Shown one piece after another: positions 37,946 to 45,840 of a DNA stretch of 64,000 bases (positions are counted from its first letter, which is position 1; each line of letters starts with the position of its first letter). The notes beneath the pieces are model-generated. The model worked only from the letters and a program-made list of their open reading frames with translations, was not told the DNA's origin and ran no database searches. The position numbers and the translations under genes are program-made. The DNA is from Modestobacter muralis (GTDB lineage: Bacteria; Actinomycetota; Actinomycetes; Mycobacteriales; Geodermatophilaceae). Location of the stretch: assembly GCF_010682105.1 (NCBI RefSeq), contig NZ_JAAGWH010000040.1:34009-98008 (forward strand). The letters are read 5' to 3'.

Positions 37946-38703
37946 CGGTCGCCACCGTCGTCGACCTGCTGCCCACCGTCGAGCTCGCCGAGCTGGTCGA
38001 ACGCGCCTCGCTGCAGACCCGGGTGGACCGCAAGTACCTGCTCACGCCCGGGCAGGCCGGGCAGTTCCTGGACAGGCTGGCCGAGACGGCGGCGCCCCGC
38101 GTGCTGTGCATCGACAGACGACGGGACTCCGGCTACGACTCGCTGTACCTGGACACCCCCGACCTGGCCGGCTACCACCTGGCGGCTCGGGGCCGTCGGC
38201 GCCGGTTCAAGGTCCGTCGGCGCACCTACCTGGAGACCGGCGAGACCTGGCTGGAGCTGAAGACCCGCGGCCCCCGCGGTGCCACGGTCAAGCAACGCTC
38301 CCTCGAGGGCTCGCGGGCCTTCCTGGACGACGCGCTGGCCGCTGCGGGCCTGCCCGACCTGCGCGGCGTCCCGCTCGTGCCGGTGCTCATGACCTCCTAC
38401 CGACGGACGTCGCTGCTGCTCCCCGGTCACGGCACCGACACCGACAGCCGGCTGACCATGGACGCCGGTCTGCGCTGGTCGACCCCGGACGGCCGTCAGC
38501 TCGAGCTGCCCGACCGCGTCGTGGTCGAGACCAAGTCCGGCGCGCAGTCCTCAGCCGCCGATCGACTGCTCTGGCGTGCCGGCTGCCGTCCCGCGCGGAT
38601 CAGCAAGTTCGGCACCGGTCTCGCCGCGCTGCACCCCACCCTGCCGGCCAATCGCTGGCACCCCGTCCTCACCCGCCACCTCACCCCTCGGGAACTCTCA
38701 TGA
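37942..38703 (+). CDS. VTC domain (polyphosphate polymerase) protein
   Basis: A 253-residue stand-alone VTC domain in the CYTH-like tunnel-fold superfamily. The basic and acidic tunnel residues are visible in TRVDRKYLLT, SGYDSLYLDTPDL, RRRRFKVRRRTYLETGETWLELKTRGPRGATVKQR and VVVETKSG. In yeast the domain makes polyphosphate from ATP; bacterial versions next to DUF4956 are little studied. It has ATGA overlaps at both ends, with DUF4956 and the lipoprotein gene. Confidence 0.88.
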   Translation: MTVATVVDLLPTVELAELVERASLQTRVDRKYLLTPGQAGQFLDRLAETAAPRVLCIDRRRDSGYDSLYLDTPDLAGYHLAARGRRRRFKVRRRTYLETGETWLELKTRGPRGATVKQRSLEGSRAFLDDALAAAGLPDLRGVPLVPVLMTSYRRTSLLLPGHGTDTDSRLTMDAGLRWSTPDGRQLELPDRVVVETKSGAQSSAADRLLWRAGCRPARISKFGTGLAALHPTLPANRWHPVLTRHLTPRELS

Positions 38704-40475
38704 AGCTCCGTCGACTGCGCGCCGGCCTCGTGGCCGGCGCGGCCGCCGTCCTGATCGCCGCCTGCGGCTCGACCGACACCACCGCGGCCTCGGACCCCAC
38801 CGTCTCGACCGAGGTGGCCGGCGCGATCACCGACGCCACCGGCACGACGGTCGAGGCGGCGCTCGCCGCCAACGACGGCTGGGTGACCGCCTCGGCGGTG
38901 CCGGCCGGTTCCTCGACGGTCACGCTGACCGGAGACACCGCGTCCTCGGACTCCTCGTCGGTCGCCGTCGACGGGAACACGGTCACGATCACCGCCGCCG
39001 GCACCTACGTGCTCTCCGGCGACCTCGCCGGTCAGGTCGTCGTGGACACCGCGGACAGCGAGGACGTCGTCCTGGTGCTCGACGGCGCGCAGATCACCTC
39101 GCCCACGAGCGCGGGCATAGCCGTCACCAACGCCGAGACCGTCGTGTTGTCACTGGCCGACGGGTCCACCAACAGCATCGCCGACACCGCCGACCATGCC
39201 GACGACGGGACCAGCGCCGCGGTCGACTCCGCTGCGGACCTGGTCGTCACCGGCACCGGCTCCCTGCAGGTCACCGGAGCCCTCAACGACGGCATCAACA
39301 GCTCCGACGGCGTGACCGTCGAGTCGGGCACGGTGACCATCGACGCCGTCGACGACGGCATCCGGGGCCAGGACTCCGTCGTCGTCCTGGACGGCGACGT
39401 CACGGTCACCGCCGGAGGTGACGGGCTGAAGTCCGACGACACCGAGGACGTCAGCCGCGGCTTCGTGTACCTCGCCGGCGGCACGGTCACCGTGACCGCC
39501 AGCGGAGACGGCATCCAGGCCTCGACCGACGTGCTCGTCGGCGGCGGGACGCTGGAGGTCACCACCGGCGGGGGAGCGGGCCAGACCGTCGCCGACGACG
39601 CCTCGGCCAAGGGCCTCAAGGGCGACGTCAGCGTCGTCATCGGCGGCGGGGACGTCACCGTGGACTCAGCAGAGGACGCGGTCCACGCCGACGGCGTCGT
39701 CAGCGTCACCGGCGGCGACCTCACCCTGGCCGCGGCCGACGACGGCGTGCACGCCGAAGCCGACCTCTCGATCGCCGGCGGCACCGTGACGGTCAGCGGG
39801 TCCTACGAGGCGCTCGAGAGCGCAGTCGTCACCATCTCCGGCGGCGACGTCGACGTGACCGCCTCCGACGACGGGATCAACATCGCCGGGGGCGACGGTT
39901 CCTCGGCCGGAGGCCCGGGCGCGGCGGCGGACAGCACGGCCACCACCGGGGCCTACGCCCTGACCATCAGCGGCGGCACCGTCCTCGTGGACGCCGGCGG
40001 GGACGGCCTGGACTCCTCGGGCACGGTGACGATCACCGGGGGTGACGTCACGGTCAACGGCCCGACCGAGCAGGGCAACGGCGCGCTGGACGCCGACGGC
40101 GGGGTGACCGTCACCGGCGGCACGCTGGTCGCCGTGGGCACCTCGGGGATGGCCCAGACCCCCACCACCGAGTCGGCGCAGGGCTGGATCTCCGCGACCC
40201 TGGGCTCGACCGTGCCTGCCGGCACCGAGCTGCAGGTCGTGGACGGCGACGGCACGGTCGTCGCCACCTACACCGCAGCCAAGGCCCTGACCTCGTTCAT
40301 CGTCTCCACAGCGGACATCACCACCGGCGAGACGTACACCGTCACGTCAGGCGGCAGCGACCTGACCACCGCCGTCGCCGGGGCGGGCGCCAGCACGGGC
40401 ATGGGCGGCGGACCTGGCGGTGGCGGCCCGGGTGGCAGCAGGACAGACGGGGGCGGGTCCCGTCCGGGGGGCTGA
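38700..40475 (+). CDS. DUF4353 / carbohydrate-binding domain lipoprotein, beta-helix-like
   Basis: A 591-residue lipoprotein with signal peptide ending LIAAC (C22). The mature chain is a long run of beta-strand repeats rich in D, G, T and V (DDGIRGQDSVVVLDGDVTVTAG; SDDGINIAGGD), typical of the DUF4353 carbohydrate-binding family and suggestive of a right-handed beta-helix. The acidic DDGI/DDGV loops may bind calcium. It ends in a Gly/Pro/Arg-rich low-complexity tail (GGGPGGGGPGGSR). It is co-translated with DUF4956 and VTC, an association often accompanied elsewhere by CotH-type kinases. Role unknown, presumably extracellular matrix or envelope. Confidence 0.82.
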   Translation: MKLRRLRAGLVAGAAAVLIAACGSTDTTAASDPTVSTEVAGAITDATGTTVEAALAANDGWVTASAVPAGSSTVTLTGDTASSDSSSVAVDGNTVTITAAGTYVLSGDLAGQVVVDTADSEDVVLVLDGAQITSPTSAGIAVTNAETVVLSLADGSTNSIADTADHADDGTSAAVDSAADLVVTGTGSLQVTGALNDGINSSDGVTVESGTVTIDAVDDGIRGQDSVVVLDGDVTVTAGGDGLKSDDTEDVSRGFVYLAGGTVTVTASGDGIQASTDVLVGGGTLEVTTGGGAGQTVADDASAKGLKGDVSVVIGGGDVTVDSAEDAVHADGVVSVTGGDLTLAAADDGVHAEADLSIAGGTVTVSGSYEALESAVVTISGGDVDVTASDDGINIAGGDGSSAGGPGAAADSTATTGAYALTISGGTVLVDAGGDGLDSSGTVTITGGDVTVNGPTEQGNGALDADGGVTVTGGTLVAVGTSGMAQTPTTESAQGWISATLGSTVPAGTELQVVDGDGTVVATYTAAKALTSFIVSTADITTGETYTVTSGGSDLTTAVAGAGASTGMGGGPGGGGPGGSRTDGGGSRPGG

Positions 40476-40639
40476 CGCAGCGTCACCGCGTTCCCGGTCG
40501 GTGAGGACGTCGAGGGTCGAGTCCGGCAGCACCACGCGGTCGGGCTGGTCAGGCAGCCACAGCAGACGCCCAGGCTGTCCGACGGGGCGGCTCAGCCGGA
40601 CCACCGAGGGTGAGGACCCCCGCCCGATCGAGGAGTGAC

Positions 40640-40675
40640 ATGAACGTCCACTGCCCGCACTGCGGGGCCGCATGA
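40640..40675 (+). CDS. Micro-ORF (11 codons, MNVHCPHCGAA) coupled to the ferric-reductase-like gene
   Basis: An 11-codon frame begins 4-8 bases after a strong GAGGAG site and its TGA overlaps the ATG of the next gene (ATGA, 40672-40675). The downstream gene has no other ribosome site, so this ORF probably drives its translation. The peptide contains a CPHC zinc-knuckle-like pair. It may be a leader peptide, a remnant of a zinc-ribbon protein, or only a translational coupler. Confidence 0.4.
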   Translation: MNVHCPHCGAA

Positions 40676-42069
40676 CCGCCGTGCTGACGTCACGCACCGG
40701 GTCCGCCCGCACGAGTCCCGACACCCGCCGGGCCCGGCTCGACGCCGGCGTCCGGCTGGGCGCCGTCGTCGCGCTCTGGGCCGGACTGCTGCTGGTCATG
40801 TACTGGTGGGCCACCGGCGGCGGCATCCAGGACCTCGGCGGCTGGGAGACCGGACTGGACTCCACCGGCCGCCTCACCGGACTGCTGGCCTCGGTGCTGT
40901 TGCTCGTCCAGGTGCTGCTGATGGCCCGGGTCCCGGTGCTCGAGCGCGCCCTCGGGCAGGACCGGCTGGCCCACGTGCACCGCCTGGTCGGCTTCACCTC
41001 GTTCAACGCCATGGTCGGCCACGTCGTGCTGATCACCTGGGGCTATGCGGCTGGCGAGCTCACCCGCACCCCGGCGACGCTGTGGGACCTCACCGTCCAC
41101 TACCCCGGCATGCTGCTGGCCGTCGCCGGCACGGTGTGCCTGGTCATGGTGGTCGTCACCAGCGTCAAGGCGGCCCGGCGGAGGCTTCGGTACGAGTCCT
41201 GGCACCTGATGCACCTCTACGCCTACCTCGGCGTCGGGCTCGCCCTGCCGCACCAGCTCTGGACCGGCCAGGACTTCACCGCCTCGACCGCCCGCACCGT
41301 GTTCTGGTGGTCGCTGTGGGCCGCCGCCGCGGGTGCGGTCCTGCTCTGGCGGGTGGCCCTCCCGCTCGCGCGCACCGCTCGCTGCGGCATCCGGGTCGCC
41401 TCGGTGGTCGCCGAGGACGACGACGTGCTGTCGGTGCTCATGACCACCCGCCGCTCCGTGCCGGTCGAGGCCGGGCAGTTCCTCACCCTCCGGTTCCTGA
41501 ACGGCCGGGGCTGGAGCCGGGCCCATCCCTACTCGCTGTCCGCAGCACCTGATGGGCGGTACCTGCGGATCACCGTGCAGGTGGTCGGCGACGGCGGCGC
41601 GGCCCTGCGGCAGCTGCGACCGGGCACCCGGGTGCTGGCCGAGGGCCCCTACGGCCGGCTCTCCGCCCGGGCGCGCACCCGGCCGAAGGTCGCCCTGATC
41701 GGCGCAGGCGTCGGCATCACCCCGCTGCGGGCACTGGCCGAGGCGCTGGACTACGCGCCGGGCGAGGCCGTCCTGCTGCACCGCTACACCGGCCGGCCGC
41801 TGTTCCAGCGCGAGCTGGAGGCGCTGGCCGCTGCCCGCGGGCTGCAGGTGCTGTGGCTGCCCGGCCACCGGCGGGCCCCGGACTCCTGGCTCGGGGACGG
41901 CGTCGGCGCCGCTGACGACCTGGCCGCACTCACCTGGTGGGTGCCCGACATCGCCGACCGCGACGTCTACGTCTGCGGCCCCGCGCCCTGGGCCGACGAC
42001 GTCGCCCGCACCACCACCGCCGCCGGTCTGCCCACTGACCGGTTCCACGTCGAGAGCTTTGGTTGGTGA
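40672..42069 (+). CDS. Ferric reductase-like transmembrane flavoprotein (FAD/NAD(P)H oxidoreductase)
   Basis: A 465-residue protein. Residues about 25-240 contain six to seven helices of a ferric-reductase-like haem domain, with candidate His ligands in HVHRLVGFTSFNAMVGHVVL and ESWHLMHLYAYLGVGLALPHQ. Residues about 245-465 form a ferredoxin-NADP reductase-type module with the FAD motif HPYSLSAAP, the NAD(P)-binding GAGVGITPLRAL and the C-terminal YVCGPAPW...HVESFGW. It passes electrons from cytosolic NAD(P)H across the membrane. It is directly followed by an FMN-binding protein and ApbE, a known arrangement for extracytosolic flavin electron transfer. Confidence 0.92.
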   Translation: MTAVLTSRTGSARTSPDTRRARLDAGVRLGAVVALWAGLLLVMYWWATGGGIQDLGGWETGLDSTGRLTGLLASVLLLVQVLLMARVPVLERALGQDRLAHVHRLVGFTSFNAMVGHVVLITWGYAAGELTRTPATLWDLTVHYPGMLLAVAGTVCLVMVVVTSVKAARRRLRYESWHLMHLYAYLGVGLALPHQLWTGQDFTASTARTVFWWSLWAAAAGAVLLWRVALPLARTARCGIRVASVVAEDDDVLSVLMTTRRSVPVEAGQFLTLRFLNGRGWSRAHPYSLSAAPDGRYLRITVQVVGDGGAALRQLRPGTRVLAEGPYGRLSARARTRPKVALIGAGVGITPLRALAEALDYAPGEAVLLHRYTGRPLFQRELEALAAARGLQVLWLPGHRRAPDSWLGDGVGAADDLAALTWWVPDIADRDVYVCGPAPWADDVARTTTAAGLPTDRFHVESFGW

Positions 42070-42536
42070 TCCGAGTGAAGAAGATCGTGCTGTGGTTCAT
42101 GAGCACCGTGACCGTGGTCGTGCTGCTGTTCGGGTACCACACGTCCACCTCCTCCACCGCGGTGGCGAGCGCGCAGTCCTCCGCCGTCGCCCCGGTGACC
42201 AGCGGTGCCGGGACGTCGTCCGGGTCGTCGTCGGGCTCGTCGACGTCGGGGACGTCGACGTCCACCACGTTCACCGGCGACTCCGCCTCGACCCGGTGGG
42301 GGCCGGTGCAGGTGGAGATCACCGTCGCCGGCGGCACGGTCACCGACGTCTCGGTGGTCGACTACCCCGACGGCAACGGCAAGGACCGGCAGATCAACGC
42401 CCGGGCGCTGCCGGTGCTGGTGCAGGAGACCCTGGACGCGCAGAGCGCCGACATCGACATGGTCAGCGGCGCGACCGTCACCAGCGACGGCTACGTCGAG
42501 TCGCTGCAGAGCGCCCTGGACCAGGCGGGGCTGTGA
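42066..42536 (+). CDS. Membrane-anchored FMN-binding domain protein (flavinylation target)
   Basis: A 156-residue protein. It has a basic N-terminus and one membrane helix (residues 5-25), a Ser/Thr/Gly-rich linker (about 30-70) and an FMN_bind domain. The ApbE flavinylation motif D-x-x-S-G-A-T is present at residues 131-137 (DMVSGAT), predicting FMN attached to T137 by a phosphoester bond. I take GTG 42066, giving a GTGA overlap with the upstream reductase; GTG 42075 is a possible alternative. It is the probable electron acceptor of that reductase and the substrate of the downstream ApbE. Confidence 0.9.
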   Translation: MIRVKKIVLWFMSTVTVVVLLFGYHTSTSSTAVASAQSSAVAPVTSGAGTSSGSSSGSSTSGTSTSTTFTGDSASTRWGPVQVEITVAGGTVTDVSVVDYPDGNGKDRQINARALPVLVQETLDAQSADIDMVSGATVTSDGYVESLQSALDQAGL

Positions 42537-43309
42537 CCGCCGCAGCGCCGGCGGCACGGTACGTGGAGCACGTGATGGGCATGCCGATCAGCCTCGCGCT
42601 GCGCGGCCGGCACGCCGGCGACGACATCGGGCAGGCGGCCTGGGCCCAGGTCATGGACTCGCTGCGGCAGGCCGACCGGGTGTTCAGCACCTACCGGGCC
42701 GACTCCGTGGTCTCCCGGCTGCGGCGCGGGGAGGTCGGCCTGGAGGACTGCCCGCCGGAGGTGGCCGAGGTGCTCGGGCTCGCTGCGGCCGCCGAGCAGC
42801 AGTCGCACGGGGCGTTCAGCGTGTGGCTGCCAGGTCCGGACGGCCAGGTGCGCCTGGACCCCAGCGGTGTCGTGAAGGGCTGGGCGGCCGAGCGGGCCGC
42901 CCAGCCGCTGCGGGACCTGACCGGTACCGACTTCTGCCTGTCGGCCGGTGGCGACGTCACCTGCGCCACGACCGACCCCGGTGCCCGCCCGTGGCGCATC
43001 GGCATCGAGGACCCGGCCGACCCGAGCAGGGTCCTCGCGGTCGTGCCGGTGCACACCGGCGCGGTCGCCACCTCCGGTACGGCTCACCGGGGTGCGCACC
43101 TCCTCGACGCGCGCACCGGCCTGCCACCGGCCGGCGTTGCGTCGGTCACCGTGGTGGCCGGCTCGCTCACGTGGGCGGACATCGACGCAACCGCGGCCTA
43201 CGCACACGGGCCCGAGGCGGCGCGCTGGCTGGACACCCGCCCCGGCCAGTCCGGGCTCGTGGTGTGGACCGACGGCTCGACGACCACCGTCGCCGGCGCC
43301 GCGGGCTGA
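42533..43309 (+). CDS. apbE: FAD:protein FMN transferase
   Basis: A 258-residue ApbE-family enzyme that transfers FMN from FAD to the Thr of DxxSGAT proteins. Family features are HVMGMPISLALRG, RVFSTYRADSVVSRL, DPSGVVKGWAAERA, SAGGDVT and the metal-site motif VATSGTAHRGAHLLDARTGLPP with a later Asp (WADIDATAAYAHG). There is no lipobox, so it is a cytoplasmic or N-terminally unprocessed form. The GTG start overlaps the FMN-binding gene, its likely substrate. About 210 bp beyond its stop is a 13-bp perfect hairpin that could end the transcript. Confidence 0.93.
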   Translation: MTAAAPAARYVEHVMGMPISLALRGRHAGDDIGQAAWAQVMDSLRQADRVFSTYRADSVVSRLRRGEVGLEDCPPEVAEVLGLAAAAEQQSHGAFSVWLPGPDGQVRLDPSGVVKGWAAERAAQPLRDLTGTDFCLSAGGDVTCATTDPGARPWRIGIEDPADPSRVLAVVPVHTGAVATSGTAHRGAHLLDARTGLPPAGVASVTVVAGSLTWADIDATAAYAHGPEAARWLDTRPGQSGLVVWTDGSTTTVAGAAG

Positions 43310-43522
43310 GCCCTCCACCTGACCCGCGAGGCAGTGCTGCCCGGGTCTGCTCGTCGACGCCCACCAGGTCCCGGTCTGGTAGGTCGCGGGGACCGGTCGT
43401 CCGAGGACCGCGACCCCACGCCCGGACGAGCGGGTTCTCGAGCCTGAGTCGGCCAACGTCTCGGAGTGCCCGCCCTGGGGCCCCTCCGGTCCCTCGGGAC
43501 CTTGGCCAGTGGGACGGTCAGG

Positions 43523-43555
43523 ACGGGGGCGGACCCGGTCGTGGTCCGCCCCCGT
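43523..43555 (+). terminator. Hairpin beyond apbE
   Basis: ACGGGGGCGGACC / GGTCCGCCCCCGT, 13-bp perfect stem with a 7-nt loop, 214 bp after the apbE stop. Probable end of the ferric-reductase/FMN/ApbE transcript. Confidence 0.6.
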
Positions 43556-43660
43556 GGCGTTGGAGCCGTCGGTCCGGTGGACGTCCGGGGGATGGCTGCC
43601 ACGCGGCACACCGCCACCGCCGGGGAGGTCTGTGGCCGGCCACAGCGGCGGGAGAGTCCG

Positions 43661-43706
43661 GTGATGGTCGAGCTCTGCCCCAGGTGGGGCGGAGCTCGAC
43701 CATCAC
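43661..43706 (-). terminator. 21-bp-stem hairpin beyond the GT39 gene
   Basis: GTGATGGTCGAGCTC pairs with GAGCTCGACCATCAC, then one U-G pair and GCCCC/GGGGC, leaving a 4-nt AGGT loop: an uninterrupted 21-bp RNA stem 29 bp after the GT39 stop. It could terminate transcripts from either side. Confidence 0.75.
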
Positions 43707-43734
43707 GAGAACGAGGGGCTCGGCCTCCTCGAGG

Positions 43735-45840
43735 TCAGCCGACGGGCTGGCTGAGGTCGTACAGCGTGACCCCGTCGACGGTCTGGGCGGTGTAGGTCGC
43801 CGCCACCCAGGCCGCGATCTCGGCCGAGGCGTTGCTGCCACTGTCACTGCCCATCCCCGCGCCGCCGATGAACCAGTGCACCTGGCCGTCGGCGACGAGG
43901 GCCTGGAACTCCGCCAGCGTGGGGGAGGGGTCGCTGCCGTTGAACCCGCCGATGGGCATCACCGGCAGCTCGGTGGCCAGCTGGTACCCAGCCGCGCTGT
44001 TGGCCCCGACGGCCGCGGCGACCCAGGTGAAGGAGTCCGCGTTCTCGGACAGCGCCGCGACGACCTCCGCACTGGGGTCGGCGGCGTTGAGCAGCCCGCC
44101 CATCCCGCCACCGCCACCGGTCCGGCCGGTCGCCCCACCGGCCCCCGGGACCTGGCCGCCGGTGCCGGTGCCCTGGCCGGGTGCCTGACCGCCGCCCGCG
44201 CCCTGGCCGGGTGCCTGGCCGCCGCCCGCGCCCTGACCGCCGAAGCCGCCCGCCGGCGGGGCGCCGTTCATCCCGGCGCGGCCTCCGCCCATCCCACCGC
44301 CCATGCCCGTACCGCCGCTGACGGTCGGCCCGGCCGTGACGATCGAGCCGGTGTGCGCCGTCCCGGTGGTCTGCACCGCGTAGGCGGCTGGGCCACCGAG
44401 CGCGGCCAGGACGCCGACGGCCAGCACCGTGGCGGCGACCAGCCGGCCGGCGCGGTGGGCGACCAGCAGCCCGAGCGCGGCGAGCAGGCCCGCCACGACC
44501 ACGGCCCAGCGCAGCCACGGCAGGAAGTCCGCCGAGCGGCCGAGCAGCACGGACGACCACAGCGCCGTCCCGGCCAGGCCCAGCGCGAGCACGATGCGCG
44601 CCCACGCCGTCCCGCGGCGTTGCCACAGCAGCCCGCCGCCGATGCCGACCAGCGCAGCGACCGCCGGAGCCAGGGCGACGGTGTAGTAGGCGTGGAAGAT
44701 GCCCGCCATCAGGCTGAAGGTGAGCCCGGTGACGACCAGCCAGCTGCCCCAGGTGATCAGTGCCGCGCGGCGGGCGTCGGTGCGCGGGGCCCGGCCCAGC
44801 GCGACCAGTCCGGCGACCAGCAGGGCGATCGCGGCCGGCAGCAGCCAGGCGATCTGGCCGCCGATCTCGGCGGTGAACAGCCGGGTCAGCCCGGTCTCGC
44901 CCCAGTTCCCGCCACCGGTCCCACCACCACCGCCGACGCTGCCGGTCTCGTCACCGGTCAGCCGGCCCAGGCCGTTGTAGCCCCAGATGAGCTCCCAGGC
45001 GGAGTTGGTCTGCGAGCCGCCGATGTAGGGCCGCCAGGACTCCGGCACCAGTTCGACGATGGCCACCCACCAGCCGGCGGACACCAGCAGCGCCCCGCCG
45101 GCGGCGAGCACGTGGGCGAAGCGGCGGCCCAGCGTCGTCGGAGCGGCGAGGAAGTACACCAGCGCGAACCCGGGGACGACGAGCATCGCCTGCAGCGTCT
45201 TGGTCAGGAACGCCAACCCGATGAGCACGCCGACGCCGACCATCCAGCGCAGGCTCGCCGTCTCCAGCGCGCGGGTGGTGGCGTAGGCGGCCAGCGTCAT
45301 CAGCAGCACGAGCAGCGCGTCGGGGTTGTCGAAGCGGAACATCAGCACCGCCACGGGGGTCAGCGCCATCGCCGTCCCGGCGAGCAGGCCGGCGCCGGGG
45401 CCGACCACCCGGCGCACGGCCAGGTACACGATGCCGACGGTGGCCACGCCCATCAGCGCCTGCGGCACCAGCAGCGCCCAGGAGTTCAGCCCGAACAGCC
45501 GCACCGAGATCTCCATGACCCACAGCGAGGCCGGCGGCTTGTCGACGGTGATCGAGTTCGCCGCGTCGGAGGAGCCGTAGAAGAACGCCTCCCAGCTCTG
45601 CGACCCGGCCTGCACGGCCGCGGCGTAGAAGGCGTTGGCCCAGCCCGAGGCGGCGAGGTCCCAGAGGTACAGCAGCCCGGTCGCGGCGAGCAGGCCGAGC
45701 AGCGCCGGCCGCACCCACGACGGGTCCTCGTCCCGGCCGCGCACCAGCCGGCGGGCGCGGGAGCTGTGGGCGGGCGGCGCGGTGCCCGGCTCCGGCAGGG
45801 GTGCGGGAGCGAACGCGGGGGTGTCGAGGGCGGTGCTCAT
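43735..45840 (-). CDS. Glycosyltransferase family 39 membrane protein (ArnT/PMT-like)
   Basis: A 701-residue polyprenyl-phosphate-sugar-dependent glycosyltransferase. Residues about 45-480 hold roughly eleven membrane helices. The acidic residues expected in the first external loop (usually a DE pair) may correspond to VDKPPASLWVMEISVRLFG and FRFDNPDALLVLLM. Residues about 490-590 are a Gly-rich region with GAGGGQAPGQ in exact tandem, then a C-terminal extracellular domain (ELPVMPIGGFNGSDPSPTLAEF; VHWFIGGAGMG) found in YkcB-type proteins. It shares one base with the upstream GT2-GtrA gene, which probably makes its lipid-linked sugar donor. Confidence 0.9.
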   Translation of the reverse strand: MSTALDTPAFAPAPLPEPGTAPPAHSSRARRLVRGRDEDPSWVRPALLGLLAATGLLYLWDLAASGWANAFYAAAVQAGSQSWEAFFYGSSDAANSITVDKPPASLWVMEISVRLFGLNSWALLVPQALMGVATVGIVYLAVRRVVGPGAGLLAGTAMALTPVAVLMFRFDNPDALLVLLMTLAAYATTRALETASLRWMVGVGVLIGLAFLTKTLQAMLVVPGFALVYFLAAPTTLGRRFAHVLAAGGALLVSAGWWVAIVELVPESWRPYIGGSQTNSAWELIWGYNGLGRLTGDETGSVGGGGGTGGGNWGETGLTRLFTAEIGGQIAWLLPAAIALLVAGLVALGRAPRTDARRAALITWGSWLVVTGLTFSLMAGIFHAYYTVALAPAVAALVGIGGGLLWQRRGTAWARIVLALGLAGTALWSSVLLGRSADFLPWLRWAVVVAGLLAALGLLVAHRAGRLVAATVLAVGVLAALGGPAAYAVQTTGTAHTGSIVTAGPTVSGGTGMGGGMGGGRAGMNGAPPAGGFGGQGAGGGQAPGQGAGGGQAPGQGTGTGGQVPGAGGATGRTGGGGGMGGLLNAADPSAEVVAALSENADSFTWVAAAVGANSAAGYQLATELPVMPIGGFNGSDPSPTLAEFQALVADGQVHWFIGGAGMGSDSGSNASAEIAAWVAATYTAQTVDGVTLYDLSQPVG
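44164..44242 (-). repeat. Tandem DNA repeat encoding GAGGGQAPGQ units in the GT39 protein
   Basis: Two near-identical 30-bp units and a degenerate third encode consecutive GAGGGQAPGQ / GAGGGQAPGQ / GTGTGGQ blocks. The repeat lies in a low-complexity, probably extracellular linker and is likely prone to slippage-based length variation between strains. Confidence 0.7.

Larger units (their letters stand above)
43310..43734. other. Palindrome-rich non-coding stretch between convergent apbE and GT39 genes
   Basis: A 425-bp stretch without a credible gene. It holds at least four inverted repeats: GGTCGCGG/CCGCGACC (43382-43415), a 13-bp perfect stem (43523-43555), the 16-bp palindrome CTGTGGCCGGCCACAG (43630-43645) and a 21-bp stem with a 4-nt loop (43661-43706). 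Two of them look like terminators for the facing genes. The density of structure exceeds what two terminators require. Confidence 0.6.

Noticed and set aside
44164..44260. Short regularly repeated DNA units resembling a CRISPR-like array
   Set aside because: Repeats are contiguous without spacers and encode in-frame GAGGGQAPGQ units of the GT39 linker.
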